Positions 5,737 through 5,777 of a DNA stretch of 5,777 nucleotides are shown piece after piece (within the stretch, counting starts at the first letter, position 1; each line of letters starts with the position of its first letter). The notes beneath the pieces are model-generated. The model had not been told where the DNA came from and did no database searches. It was given only the letters and a program-made list of their open reading frames with translations. Where the stretch lies: the NCBI GenBank assembly GCA_014376915.1, contig JACMQP010000130.1, positions 1 to 5,777 of the forward strand, read 5' to 3'. The translations under genes were made by a program, and so were the position numbers. This stretch comes from Ramlibacter sp. (GTDB lineage: Bacteria > Pseudomonadota > Gammaproteobacteria > Burkholderiales > Burkholderiaceae).

Positions 5737-5777
5737 TCAGTGGCCCAGCAACACCATCCTGGCCATGAAGCCCAGGA
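5737..5777 (-). CDS. Cytochrome oxidase small assembly protein (C-terminal end only)
   Basis: Only the last 12 codons and the TGA are inside the window, reading LGFMARMVLLGH. This matches what I remember as the characteristic end of the roughly 35-40-aa 'cytochrome oxidase small assembly protein' placed between coxI and ctaG in Burkholderiales: a single membrane helix ending in a pattern like GFMAKMVLLG. The position directly upstream of ctaG, with a 10-bp gap and the same strand, agrees. The N-terminal part is off the right edge, so this rests on a short match plus synteny. Confidence 0.7.
   Translation of the reverse strand, partial: LGFMARMVLLGH

Noticed and set aside
1..5777. A novel defence, mobile or secondary-metabolite system
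   Set aside because: Every gene is assigned to oxidase structure or assembly, or is a small neighbour typical of such loci. No repeats of CRISPR type, transposase, integrase, toxin-antitoxin pair or unusual composition was seen.

Overview
The window is a high-GC, densely packed stretch of an aa3-type cytochrome c oxidase (complex IV) locus. Gene order, protein sequence style and the small accessory genes fit a betaproteobacterium of the order Burkholderiales, most likely near Comamonadaceae. The taxon is inferred from family resemblance and gene order, not from a search. Everything recognised belongs to respiratory oxidase structure or assembly. I see no mobile element, CRISPR array, tRNA, rRNA or defence-like cassette.

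Layout: all genes but one are on the minus strand, so they read from the right end to the left. From the right edge they are: the last 12 codons of a probable cytochrome oxidase small assembly protein (5737-5777); ctaG/cox11, copper delivery to CuB (5112-5726); a 60-aa DUF2970 membrane protein with a GTG start (4933-5115); and coxIII/ctaE, oxidase subunit III (4000-4881). A single plus-strand gene of 73 codons, a DUF2909 twin-transmembrane protein (3720-3941), then interrupts the series and ends in a strong hairpin terminator (3957-3984). The minus-strand series resumes with SURF1 (2973-3704, probable TTG start), a membrane-anchored SCO-like protein with a CxxxC motif (2300-3022), ctaA/COX15 heme A synthase (1147-2298), ctaB/cyoE heme O synthase (266-1150), and the first 87 codons of a SCO1/SenC lipoprotein cut by the left edge (1-263).

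How the genes work together: CtaB farnesylates heme b to heme O, CtaA oxidises it to heme A, and SURF1 helps insert heme a into subunit I. CtaG serves the CuB site, and SCO1/SenC serves the CuA site of subunit II. The second SCO-like protein may be an extra copper or thiol-redox factor. Subunit III is the only structural subunit in view; subunits I and II would be expected just beyond the right edge.

The left block (surf1 to sco) is tightly coupled, with junctions of -50, +1, -4 and +2 bp. The small-assembly/ctaG/DUF2970 junctions are +10 and -4 bp. The only non-coding gaps are 51 bp (with an 8-bp triplet tandem repeat), 58 bp (with the terminator) and 15 bp (between the divergent surf1 and DUF2909 starts). 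No stretch over 300 bases lacks a gene. This is a conserved housekeeping locus. The points worth a second look concern its wiring (antisense read-through, divergent starts, a non-ATG start) and the little-studied small or SCO-like proteins, not a new system.
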